Positions 1 through 7,300 of a stretch of DNA of 8,674 bases are shown one piece after another. The number at the start of each line of letters is the position of its first letter. Position 1 is the first letter of the stretch. This DNA is from CAZRCG01 sp964598565. Its GTDB lineage: Bacteria; Bdellovibrionota; UBA2394. The stretch covers positions 1 through 8,674 of the forward strand of contig CAZRCG010000017.1 of NCBI GenBank assembly GCA_964598565.1, written 5' to 3'. Both the position numbers and the translations under genes were made by a program. The notes under the pieces are model-generated. The model was not told the origin of the DNA. It saw only the letters and a list, made by a program, of their open reading frames with translations, and ran no database searches.

Positions 1-54
1 TGAAAATAAACCAAAGAGGAACTTATGAACCCTCCAATCAAAGGGGGAAGGTCA
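1..54. repeat. Left copy of a 54-bp perfect inverted repeat, probable IS end
   Basis: Bases 1-54 are the exact reverse complement of 8621-8674. Identity stops at base 55 (c here, g in the other copy). Read outward from the interior, the repeat begins TGACCTTCCCCC, which resembles the TG-initial, C-rich tips of IS3-family insertion sequences. The family assignment is an inference from the tip alone, because no transposase lies in the window. The repeat cuts the sigma-factor gene and supplies its last codons (ACC TTC CCC CTT TGA). The match runs to the very edge of the window, so the true repeat is probably longer. Confidence 0.85.
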
Positions 55-529
55 CGAGCATTTGACTTATTTCTTTGGAGCCAAATCCTTCCCAGTCACT
101 TAAAAGTACAATTTCTTTTTGAGATTCTGTGAGAATGGACAAGCCTTCTGTTATCTTTTCAAATTGCTGCCGACCAATCATTGTTGTTTCAGCCGTTTCA
201 AAGCTGTCTGCGACTGCAACATTTTCATCAAACGGCATATCAAGAGCCTTTGAACGCCCGGATCGAAGATGATCTCGAAGAACATTTAGTGCAATGGTAT
301 AGAGCCATGGGGCAAACTTCTTAGAACTATCAAAGCTTTTTCGGTTATGATGAAGCTTAAGCCAGGTCATTTGAAAAAAATCCTCCGCTTCATGAAATTG
401 TTTGGGGCTCAAACGCTTTTGAAAATAAGCTTTAAGACGCTTTTCATATCGGTCAAAAAGCATTTCAAATGCCTTTGAGTCGCCCTGCTTATAGGCCTCC
501 ATGAGTTGTTCATCGCTCAGCTCGTTCAT
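38..529 (-). CDS. ECF-type RNA polymerase sigma factor, 3'-truncated by the left repeat
   Basis: This is a sigma-70 family extracytoplasmic-function sigma factor, which would direct RNA polymerase to a small set of stress promoters. Region 2 covers about residues 8-90, with the typical DFFQMTWLKLHHNRKSFD and APWLYTIALNVLRDHLR stretches. Region 4 begins near residue 130 (LTESQKEIVLL, then EGFGSKEISQML). Native sequence ends after L158. The remaining V159 codon and TFPL come from the 54-bp repeat, so the recognition helix of region 4.2 (usually a VGTVKSRLHRAR-like stretch) is missing and -35 binding should be lost. I chose the ATG at 529 because AAAGG lies 7 bases upstream. The longer frame from TTG at 544 overlaps the predicted -10 element. 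The gene diverges from the efflux operon and shares mirrored promoters with it. Any anti-sigma gene would lie beyond the left edge. Confidence 0.85.
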   Translation of the reverse strand: MNELSDEQLMEAYKQGDSKAFEMLFDRYEKRLKAYFQKRLSPKQFHEAEDFFQMTWLKLHHNRKSFDSSKKFAPWLYTIALNVLRDHLRSGRSKALDMPFDENVAVADSFETAETTMIGRQQFEKITEGLSILTESQKEIVLLSDWEGFGSKEISQMLVTFPL

Positions 530-536
530 GAGCCTA

Positions 537-541
537 CCTTT
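537..541 (-). promoter_or_regulatory. Ribosome binding site deciding the sigma-factor start
   Basis: On the minus strand AAAGG stands 7 bases before the ATG at 529, which favours that start over TTG at 544. If the predicted upstream promoter starts transcription about 7 bases after its -10 element, the leader would be only some 6-8 bases long and would include little of this site. The message may therefore be nearly leaderless. Confidence 0.5.
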
Positions 542-542
542 C

Positions 543-570
543 AATACGATTTAACCAAAAAAATGTGACA
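543..570 (-). promoter_or_regulatory. Predicted ECF promoter of the sigma-factor gene
   Basis: On the minus strand the -35-like element TGTCAC (570-565) is followed after 16 bases by CGTATT (548-543), immediately upstream of the sigma gene. The same two hexamers with the same 16-base spacing occur on the plus strand at 576-603. A conserved -35/-10 pair at this spacing is typical of ECF sigma promoters, and autoregulation is common for ECF genes. The assignment to this particular sigma factor is an inference. Confidence 0.7.
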
Positions 571-575
571 AAGAC

Positions 576-603
576 TGTCACGAAACCCTTTCCTTATCGT
601 ATT
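576..603 (+). promoter_or_regulatory. Predicted ECF promoter of the metal efflux operon
   Basis: TGTCAC (576-581), 16 bases, then CGTATT (598-603). This is an exact match to the promoter on the opposite strand. Its -35 element forms an inverted repeat with the other -35 (GTGACA at 565-570, spacer of five bases). Transcription would begin near 609-611, leaving a leader of about 21 bases that contains GGGAGG before the ATG at 632. The -35 elements are so close that two polymerase holoenzymes probably cannot occupy both promoters at once. Confidence 0.72.
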
Positions 604-614
604 ATTCTATATGA

Positions 615-620
615 GGGAGG
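615..620 (+). promoter_or_regulatory. Ribosome binding site deciding the TolC-family gene start
   Basis: GGGAGG lies 11 bases before the ATG at 632, a slightly long spacing. It falls inside the reading frame that would begin at ATG 611. Position 611 also coincides with the predicted transcription start, so translation from 632 is preferred. Confidence 0.55.
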
Positions 621-631
621 TCTGCCTAAAA

Positions 632-1891
632 ATGCAAAAAATAATGAGATTTCAAGCTTTTAGCTTCTTAGCGGCCCTAATTTTCCTTAGCTCTTTGAGT
701 GTTTTCGTCTCTGCTGAAGAGCAAGAAGGCCGAACACTAAGCCTGGTTGAGGCCATTCAGATATTGAAAAAGGAAAACCCTCAAATCATAGGTATGAAGC
801 AAAACGCTAAAAAAGAAGCGGCTCTTGTAAAGAGCCAATATGCCCTTCCCGATCCGATGGTCAGTTACCAAGAACTTGATCGCGGAAATAATACGAAATA
901 TTGGGGGGTGAGCCAAAAGATAGAATTTCCTTCTTTATATTTTGCAAGAGGCTCTGCTCAAAAGCATCGGGCTCGCGGGGCTAATGTGAAGTACTCTGCA
1001 ATGGCTCTCAAACAAAGAGGCGAGCTTATTTATACCTACTATGAAGTCTATAGTTTAGAGCAAATGATTCAGTTTACCGAAGCCAATCGCAATGCGATTC
1101 GAGAAGTTGCTCGCGTCGCCGAAAGAAAATATACGTCAGGAGATACTTCGCAAAGCGATTCCATGCGGGCGCATGTTGAGCAAACAAGTTTAGAAGCTGA
1201 AATTCGTTTACTTCAACAAAAGAAAACTAATGCTCTTGGTCGACTAAAAGAGCTTCTCAATATTCCACAAAACGTCTCCCTTGAACTATCTGATTTGAAG
1301 CTTAAGTCTCCACCCCTACCAGAATTTCAACAATCTCCTGAGGACTCATTTGATCTTCAAATAGCCCGTGAAGCCTATCTAGAAGCGGACGACAAAAAAT
1401 TTGAAGCTAGTTTAGAGTTTATGCCAGATTTTCAAGTTCGATATCAAAGGCAGTTTTCTGGATCTCCGGTGGACTCACATATCCTTATGCTAGAAGCGAG
1501 TGTCCCTCTTTGGTTTTGGGGCGCTACAGGAAAAGCTCAGGCTGCCCAGTACGAGCAAAATCAAAAGCAAGCCGAACTTCTTGCGACCAAAAATAGAATT
1601 GATCGAGAACATTACACTTTGGTGGAAAATTTAAAAACTCAAAACGAACTTTTAGAAATTTATGAAAATGCGCTGATTCCACAAGCTCAAACAAGCTACA
1701 GCGCAACCTCTTCATCTTATAAAGCCTCCAAAGCCAGTTTTTTAGATTTGTTAGAGCGAGAACGTTTTTTGTTGGGTGTACAGATTAAGTTTTATGGAGT
1801 TTTGATCGATTATGTAAGGCTTCTTACGCAGTACGAACAGGTTGTTGGAAGAGAAATCATTGATGCCTCAAGTCTTCAGGAGAATTTATGA
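632..1891 (+). CDS. TolC-family outer membrane efflux protein (CusC/CzcC-like)
   Basis: This is the outer-membrane exit duct of a tripartite metal efflux pump. The protein has 419 residues from ATG 632, close to the family norm. An N-terminal signal peptide (hydrophobic core about residues 7-26) probably ends at VSA|EE near residue 28. The mature part shows the long amphipathic helices of the family, beginning with LSLVEAIQILKKENPQI and with the DPMVSYQE stretch after the first helix. Later come KIEFPSLYFARGSAQ and the internal-repeat counterpart ASVPLWFWGATGKAQAAQ, each marking the start of a helical hairpin. It is the first gene of the operon and overlaps the next gene by ATGA, so the two are translationally coupled. 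Partnership with a copper/silver-type pump rests on the neighbours; the duct itself does not reveal its substrate. Confidence 0.9.
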   Translation: MQKIMRFQAFSFLAALIFLSSLSVFVSAEEQEGRTLSLVEAIQILKKENPQIIGMKQNAKKEAALVKSQYALPDPMVSYQELDRGNNTKYWGVSQKIEFPSLYFARGSAQKHRARGANVKYSAMALKQRGELIYTYYEVYSLEQMIQFTEANRNAIREVARVAERKYTSGDTSQSDSMRAHVEQTSLEAEIRLLQQKKTNALGRLKELLNIPQNVSLELSDLKLKSPPLPEFQQSPEDSFDLQIAREAYLEADDKKFEASLEFMPDFQVRYQRQFSGSPVDSHILMLEASVPLWFWGATGKAQAAQYEQNQKQAELLATKNRIDREHYTLVENLKTQNELLEIYENALIPQAQTSYSATSSSYKASKASFLDLLERERFLLGVQIKFYGVLIDYVRLLTQYEQVVGREIIDASSLQENL

Positions 1892-3108
1892 AAAAGTTAT
1901 TTAATTTGAAACGAACAGGCTTGTTGCTCCTAATTGGCTTGAGCTTTGGCACTTTCTTTCTCTTACAATCTTGCAGTTCTAATGAATCCTCATCTACTTC
2001 ACAAATGAAACAAAAAGAAGCGCATTTTTATTGTCCCATGCATCCTCATATTACTTCGGATCGTGAAGGAACTTGTCCCATTTGCGGAATGGATCTCGTG
2101 CCAATGGAAGATCAACACGAAGCTGACTCTCATCCTGGACAAGACGCTGAAATGGATATGACAAAGTCTAAAGAAACTTCGATTGATATGAGCCCAAGTC
2201 AGATGCCCTCAGGGCATGGATTGGTGAAGCTTAATTTGAATAAGCGCCAACTCATTGGTGTAAAGTCTGAGTTTGCAAGGGAAAGAGAACTATTTAAAAC
2301 GATTTCCGCTGCCGGGCGAGTTGCTTTTGATCCTGAACTTTACACTGTCCTTGGAGAATACCGTGAAGCTCTCAGACAACGGCAACTTACCAGAAAATCC
2401 TCCATTGCCGACGTCAGAAACAATACTCAGCGTATGATTGACTCAGCAAGAACGCGTCTTCGAATTATGGGACTATCGGAGTCTCAACTTAAATCTATTT
2501 CTGCCGATACTCGACTGACCGATGAATTGTTGCTTCCTGGGGGTGAGAGCCAGGTGTGGATCTACGCGGATGTGTATGAAATGGATTTGCACAACGTTCG
2601 AGAGGGGCACAAGGCAAAGGTGACGGGCGCCGCCCTTGAAGGAAAAACCCTCGAAGGAGAGATTTTTTCAGTCGATGAAGTCATTAATCCTGAAACTAGA
2701 ACCGCGAAAGTGAGAATTCGTCTCGATACCGAAGGCATTAAGCTTCGACCCGAATCTTTTGTCAACGTCACGATTCTTTCCGATCAAGGAAAGCATTTAA
2801 GTGTTTCGAATGAAGCTATTTTCGATACGGGCAAAGAGGTTTATGTTTTTGTTGATCAAGGAAATGGTCATTTAGAACCTCGCAAAGTGGAGCTGAAATT
2901 CTATGCGGGAGAGTATGCGGCGATTGGAGCTGGCCTTGAAGATGGCGAAAAAATAGTTACAAGCGGAAATTTTTTGATTGATTCTGAATCTAGATTGAAG
3001 GCAGTACTCACTTCATCCGAAAGCTCTAAAAAACAAGCTCCGCAATGTCCGCCCGGCGAGGAGTGGCATGAACAGATGAATCACTGCATGAAGAAGGTAG
3101 ACGAGTAA
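1888..3108 (+). CDS. cusB: CusB-like periplasmic adaptor lipoprotein with N-terminal heavy-metal-binding domain
   Basis: This is the membrane-fusion subunit linking the RND pump to the outer-membrane duct and probably handing over metal. The start has AGGAG five bases upstream and overlaps the previous stop. A hydrophobic signal (residues 10-26) ends in LLQSC, so C29 is the probable lipidated cysteine; Q in the lipobox is atypical. Residues 48-73 form a heavy-metal-binding domain (YCPMHP, then CPICGMDLVPM). A His/Met/Asp-rich linker follows to about residue 111. The adaptor core includes GRVAFDPELY, a short helical hairpin, the beta-barrel segment VWIYADVYEMDL and the family C-terminal stretch SGNFLIDSESRLKA. 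The usual two lipoyl half-motifs around the hairpin appear to be missing, which gives a compact form. The tail (387-401) adds C387, H394, M397, H399, C400 and M401, a possible second metal site. Copper or silver specificity is inferred from the pump and these ligands. Confidence 0.92.
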   Translation: MKKLFNLKRTGLLLLIGLSFGTFFLLQSCSSNESSSTSQMKQKEAHFYCPMHPHITSDREGTCPICGMDLVPMEDQHEADSHPGQDAEMDMTKSKETSIDMSPSQMPSGHGLVKLNLNKRQLIGVKSEFARERELFKTISAAGRVAFDPELYTVLGEYREALRQRQLTRKSSIADVRNNTQRMIDSARTRLRIMGLSESQLKSISADTRLTDELLLPGGESQVWIYADVYEMDLHNVREGHKAKVTGAALEGKTLEGEIFSVDEVINPETRTAKVRIRLDTEGIKLRPESFVNVTILSDQGKHLSVSNEAIFDTGKEVYVFVDQGNGHLEPRKVELKFYAGEYAAIGAGLEDGEKIVTSGNFLIDSESRLKAVLTSSESSKKQAPQCPPGEEWHEQMNHCMKKVDE

Positions 3109-6100
3109 GTGCTTGATCGAATTATAAACTTTTCAATACGTCAAAGATTCCTTGTTTTAGGAATCGTCTTTGCCCTTGTTCTCATTGGCATCTATTCGAT
3201 GAAACGCATTTCTGTCGATGCCATTCCAGACCTTACAGACACCCAAGTCATTGTATTTTCAAAATGGAATCAAAGCCCGGATATTATAGAAGACCAGGTG
3301 ACCTATCCGATCATTACAAGGCTTTTAGGGGTTCCAAAGCTTAAAACAATTCGCGGACTTTCTGATTATGGCCGCTCCTATGTTTATGCCATATTCGAAG
3401 ATGGAACCGATTTATACTGGGCTCGAAGCCGCGTTCTTGAATATCTTTCAACGATCACGCCGCAACTTCCTGAAGGCGTTGAAATTGAGCTGGGCCCAGA
3501 TGCCACAGGAGTCGGCTGGGTCTATCAATATGCACTTGTCGACAAAACGGGAAATTATTCACTCGGAGATTTACGAGCTTATCAAGACTGGTTTTTAAAA
3601 TTTCAAATTCAATCGGTGCCAGGTGTTTCCGAAGTCGCGAGTTTTGGAGGTTTCGAAAAGCAGTATCAAATTCAAGTGAATCCCAATGCACTGATTTCTT
3701 ATGGCGTAGGCTTACAAGATGTTTTGAAAGCCGTCGAAGGAGGAAATCAAGAGCGCGGAGCAAGAGTCATTGAGCTTTCTGGAATCGAATATATGATTCG
3801 AGTGCGTGGCTATGCCAAAAATATTGAGGATATTGAAAATATTGTCGTCAAAACCTCAAAAGGTGTTCCCGTTTACGTCAAGAATTTAGCACGAGTTGTC
3901 TTGGCCCCTGAGATGAGGCGGGGTGTGGCAGATTTCAATGGTGAAGGTGATGTGGTGGGCGGCATTGTCGTGATGAGGCACGAAGAAAACGCAGCCGCTG
4001 TCATCGAGCGTGTGAAAGAGAAAATCGAATCTCTTAAGGGCTCACTTCCAAAGGGAGTGGAGCTTGTCGCAACTTACGATCGTTCTGAATTAATTGACAA
4101 GGCAATTGAAACTCTAAAGAAGACTTTAACGCATGAGATGCTGGTCGTAGCTCTTATTATTTTATTGTTCTTACTTCATTTCCCAAGTGCGATAGTTCCG
4201 ATCATCACTTTGCCGACAGCGGTGATCTTGAGTTTTATACCCATGTATCTTTTTGGTGTGTCCGCCAATATTATGTCTTTAGGCGGAATAGCCATTGCCA
4301 TAGGGGCCCTGGTCGATGCAGCTATTATCGTCGTTGAAAATGTTAGGAAGAAGCTGGAACATATTGGCCATGAGGTAGAGTCCAAGGAAAAAATTGCTTT
4401 AGTAGGAGAAGCTATTCGTGAAGTCGCCCCAGCCAGTTTTTATTCTCTTTTAGTAATAGCGGTTTCTTTCGTACCTATCTTTGCTCTAGAAGCCCAAGAG
4501 GGAAAACTCTTTAAACCTCTCGCCTATACTAAAAATTTATCGATGCTTATTGCGGCTTTACTTGCAGTGACACTCACTCCAGCGCTGATTATTGCACTCA
4601 ATCAAATAAAACCTCTTAAAAAAGGCTCAAGCTTTTTGAAAAAAACCTACAATAGGGTTTTTATTGGAAACATTCGAGGAGAAAATGAGCACCCTATCAG
4701 TCGAGTGCTTTTTAAAATCTATGGTCCGGCTGTAGATTTTGTCGTTACTTGGAGGAAGAGCGTGATCGTAGTGGCAACCGCAATGGTGTTGGCGACACTT
4801 CCAGTGTTTTTTAAGCTTGGCAGTGAGTTTATGCCGCCTTTAAATGAAGGCACCATTTTGTATATGCCCACAACTGTGCCCGGCATTTCTGTCGGAGAAG
4901 CGGCCGCTCTTCTTCAAAAACAAGATTCCATCCTAAAAAGTTTTCCAGAAGTTGTGAGTGTTCATGGAAAGGCCGGCAGGGCTGAAACGGCAACGGACCC
5001 CGCTCCGTTTTCGATGATGGAAACGGTCGTTGTTTTAAAAGATCCGAGTGAGTGGAGAACGAAAGACAGGTGGTATTCTTTTTTACCTGATTTTATGGAA
5101 GCTCCTTTTCAGTGGATATGGCCGGCGCAGCTTTCTTGGGAAGAGCTGATTCGGGAAATGAATACCAAAATGCAGTTCCCAGGGCTCGTCAATGCATGGA
5201 CGCTTCCAATCAAAGGTCGAATCGACATGCTTACAACGGGAATGCGAACTCCTGTCGGAATTAAGATTTTGGGCAATGACTTGAAAGTTATCGAGCAACT
5301 CGGTCAGCAGCTTGAAGCGACACTTCCAAAGGTAAAAGGAACGCGAGGAGTTTTTTCCGAGAGAGTGGCTGGAGGTTTCTTTTTAGATTTTGAGTTTAAT
5401 CGAGAAGCTTTAGCACGTTATGGATTTACGATTAAACAAGCTCAAGAGGTGCTAACAGCAGCACTAGGTGGAAAAGTTGTGAGTACGGCTATTGATGGTC
5501 GAGAACGCTATGGAATTCAAGTGCGCTATGCCAGAGACTTTAGAAATTCTATACCTGATCTCAATCATATTTTATTGCAAACTCCAAAAGGAGCTCAAGT
5601 TCCAGTCGGCGATATTGCTCGTATTCAAATGCGAACAGGGCCTGGAATGATTCGAAATGAAAATGGACTTCTTGCGGGTTATGTTTTTATTGATCTTGAT
5701 GAGGTGGATATTGGCACCTATGTTGAAAATGCGAAAGAAACAGTAGCAGAGAATATAGAACTGCCTCCTGGAATCACTTTAGAGTGGTCCGGTCAGTATG
5801 CGAGCATTGTGCGGGTTAAAGAAAAACTGGGTGTGGTGGTTCCCATCACATTATTAATTATTTTTATTCTGATACTCATGAACACAGGTTCCCTCATCAA
5901 AACAGGAATTGTTTTTCTGGCGATCCCCTTTTCAGCAATTGGAGCTGTCTGGTTTTTGTATATGCTTGACTATAATATGAGCATCGCCGTGTGGGTGGGG
6001 TTAATTGCACTGCTTGGGATTGATGCCGAGATGGGAATTTTTATGCTCCTATATTTAGATCTCGCTTACGAGCGTTTCAAAAAAGAGGGCCGAATGACCT

Positions 6101-6357
6101 CATTTAAAAATTTACGAGAGGCTATTCACGAAGGAGCTGTAGCCCGAGTTCGCCCTAAAGTGATGACGGTTGCGACAACCTTTATGGCTCTGCTTCCCAT
6201 TATGTGGGCGGGAAGTTCGATGATCGGTGCTGATGTGATGAAGCGAATGGCCGCTCCGATGGTAGGTGGAATTTTTTCCTCGTTCTTGATGGAGCTATTA
6301 GTCTATCCGGCAATCTTTGCAATTTGGAAGGCAAGAGACTTGCGAAAGATCGGGTAA
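3109..6357 (+). CDS. cusA: CusA-like heavy-metal efflux RND transporter (inner membrane)
   Basis: This is a proton-driven HME-RND pump exporting metal from periplasm or cytoplasm, most likely Cu(I)/Ag(I). The 1082 residues fit the family (about 1040-1050) plus an insertion. TM1 lies near residues 13-30, followed by the first periplasmic domain with GPDATGVGW; TM2-6 start near 343, and the second TM bundle near 907. The three methionines that bind metal in E. coli CusA (M573, M623, M672) match M586 (LYMPTT), M636 (PFSMME) and M707 (RIDMLTTG). The proton-relay residues match too: D403 (ALVDAAI), E974 (IDAEMG) and K1017 (RPKVMT). Residues about 651-676 are an aromatic-rich insertion of roughly 20 residues relative to E. 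coli CusA. The GTG start directly follows the adaptor's TAA, with AGAAGG 11 bases upstream, implying coupled translation. The methionine set argues against a Zn/Co (CzcA) pump. Confidence 0.95.
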   Translation: MLDRIINFSIRQRFLVLGIVFALVLIGIYSMKRISVDAIPDLTDTQVIVFSKWNQSPDIIEDQVTYPIITRLLGVPKLKTIRGLSDYGRSYVYAIFEDGTDLYWARSRVLEYLSTITPQLPEGVEIELGPDATGVGWVYQYALVDKTGNYSLGDLRAYQDWFLKFQIQSVPGVSEVASFGGFEKQYQIQVNPNALISYGVGLQDVLKAVEGGNQERGARVIELSGIEYMIRVRGYAKNIEDIENIVVKTSKGVPVYVKNLARVVLAPEMRRGVADFNGEGDVVGGIVVMRHEENAAAVIERVKEKIESLKGSLPKGVELVATYDRSELIDKAIETLKKTLTHEMLVVALIILLFLLHFPSAIVPIITLPTAVILSFIPMYLFGVSANIMSLGGIAIAIGALVDAAIIVVENVRKKLEHIGHEVESKEKIALVGEAIREVAPASFYSLLVIAVSFVPIFALEAQEGKLFKPLAYTKNLSMLIAALLAVTLTPALIIALNQIKPLKKGSSFLKKTYNRVFIGNIRGENEHPISRVLFKIYGPAVDFVVTWRKSVIVVATAMVLATLPVFFKLGSEFMPPLNEGTILYMPTTVPGISVGEAAALLQKQDSILKSFPEVVSVHGKAGRAETATDPAPFSMMETVVVLKDPSEWRTKDRWYSFLPDFMEAPFQWIWPAQLSWEELIREMNTKMQFPGLVNAWTLPIKGRIDMLTTGMRTPVGIKILGNDLKVIEQLGQQLEATLPKVKGTRGVFSERVAGGFFLDFEFNREALARYGFTIKQAQEVLTAALGGKVVSTAIDGRERYGIQVRYARDFRNSIPDLNHILLQTPKGAQVPVGDIARIQMRTGPGMIRNENGLLAGYVFIDLDEVDIGTYVENAKETVAENIELPPGITLEWSGQYASIVRVKEKLGVVVPITLLIIFILILMNTGSLIKTGIVFLAIPFSAIGAVWFLYMLDYNMSIAVWVGLIALLGIDAEMGIFMLLYLDLAYERFKKEGRMTSFKNLREAIHEGAVARVRPKVMTVATTFMALLPIMWAGSSMIGADVMKRMAAPMVGGIFSSFLMELLVYPAIFAIWKARDLRKIG

Positions 6358-6367
6358 ACTACGAGGC

Positions 6368-7300
6368 TTATTTTGAAAATAGATCTTGCAGGATCTTTAC
6401 TTCAGCTAGTTTCTTGGAAGCATTCATTTTATTGATGTTGAGTAGCTTCCATCTTAGTGAGGGAAACTCTTTCGTGTGTTCGACCTCCGGCATTAGGCTC
6501 CAGTCAGCCTCGCCTTTGGCAAAGCTAATAATGAAGTTTCGATGACTATCGTTAAGTCTCTCAATAAGAGACTGTTTGAAAATTTTAAAGGAGGCGATTA
6601 AATCATCAGCCTCCACGGGAGTCGTTGCCATTCCACTGAATTCACTTTCAAACGTTGCATGAAAATCTTTGCTTAAATTTGGATTGAGAATCTCGGATAT
6701 CGGACGGTTGTGGCCGCAGAGATACACGATAAACACATCGATAATTTTTTCCGTAAGACCTTCGTTACTCATGAGAAGGTGAATATCAAAGAAATCGCGG
6801 GGATGTTGACGATCCAGGGCAGCGCAGATTTTACCAGCGAAGACATCTTCGAATGAGGCGCATCTTACGTCAGTCGACATTTCGAAGAGTTCTTCAGCCC
6901 GTTTGCAGAGGGGTCTTTGTTCGGTCGGATAAACTGTGCCCCTTAAAACGAGGTTGGGCTCGATGCGTATTGTCGCGTTATCTGTAACGTCCAGTTTGAT
7001 GGTCAGATTCTTTCCTTCTAAAATTCGACTATTCTCTATCGGCCTAGTGACTGCACCGGGAATCTCGCTCATAATTTTCTCGGACAGTTGATTCAAAGAA
7101 TCCGAAATCTCCTTGAGGCTTTCATCTCGATCCTTCAGAGGAAGATAGACGAGATCGATGTCGACAGACCTTCTGGGCATGTCGCGGTAAAAGAGATTGA
7201 TCGCTGTTCCGCCTTTAAGCGCAAATTGGGGGTAGCCGTCGAGAAGAGGCAATACCCTCAATAATAGCGATACCTGCGAGTCGAATTTATTGCTGTTCAT
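6368..7300 (-). CDS. abiEii: AbiEii-type nucleotidyltransferase toxin
   Basis: This is the toxin of an AbiE system, a type IV toxin-antitoxin and phage abortive-infection module. Family members are DUF1814-type nucleotidyltransferases that act in the cytoplasm. The 310 residues show the fold's signature FALKGGTAINLF with G30-G31-T32, followed by RRSVDIDLVYLP with the metal-binding pair D47 and D49. Further on are IRIEPN (111-116) and the conserved block GKICAALDRQHPRDFFDI, with K157, R164, R168, D169 and D172. All the key residues I would expect are present, so the enzyme looks intact. The ATG at 7298-7300 has GGAGG at 7312-7308 (7-base spacing), and it overlaps the antitoxin stop by ATGA. 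The gene converges on the efflux operon with only 10 bases between the stop codons. Its target cannot be told from sequence. Confidence 0.92.
   Translation of the reverse strand: MNSNKFDSQVSLLLRVLPLLDGYPQFALKGGTAINLFYRDMPRRSVDIDLVYLPLKDRDESLKEISDSLNQLSEKIMSEIPGAVTRPIENSRILEGKNLTIKLDVTDNATIRIEPNLVLRGTVYPTEQRPLCKRAEELFEMSTDVRCASFEDVFAGKICAALDRQHPRDFFDIHLLMSNEGLTEKIIDVFIVYLCGHNRPISEILNPNLSKDFHATFESEFSGMATTPVEADDLIASFKIFKQSLIERLNDSHRNFIISFAKGEADWSLMPEVEHTKEFPSLRWKLLNINKMNASKKLAEVKILQDLFSK
6381..6396. terminator. Weak candidate terminator hairpin between convergent operons
   Basis: AGATC at 6381-6385 pairs with GATCT at 6392-6396, and a T-G wobble extends the stem to six pairs around a TGCA loop. 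TTTACTT follows on the plus strand and ATTTTC on the minus strand. It lies 24 bases after the pump stop codon and inside the last codons of abiEii, so it could serve either direction. The stem is short and poor in G+C, so support is limited. Confidence 0.25.

Noticed and set aside
1..54. Outward promoter from the IS-like end into the interior
   Set aside because: I found only isolated hexamer resemblances (for example TTGACT at 62-67) without a convincing partner at proper spacing.
530..544. Longer sigma-factor start at TTG 544
   Set aside because: The TTG overlaps the predicted -10 element, and the AAAGG ribosome binding site points to ATG 529.
611..631. Upstream ATG at 611 for the TolC-family gene
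   Set aside because: It has no ribosome binding site, coincides with the predicted transcription start, and would place GGGAGG inside the coding frame and add a non-hydrophobic extension before the signal peptide.
3455..3763. 102-codon minus-strand open frame inside the pump gene
   Set aside because: It lies entirely opposite a strongly supported RND transporter gene, and its product shows no recognisable family features. The same holds for the other short frames opposite or within the pump, adaptor and AbiE genes.
3109..6357. Reading the pump as a CzcA-type zinc/cobalt exporter
   Set aside because: All three CusA metal-binding methionines are present at the matching positions (M586, M636, M707), which favours Cu(I)/Ag(I).
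6324..6545. 73-codon plus-strand frame across the pump-abiEii junction
   Set aside because: It overlaps the end of the pump gene and the C-terminal codons of abiEii in other frames, with no ribosome binding site or domain signal.
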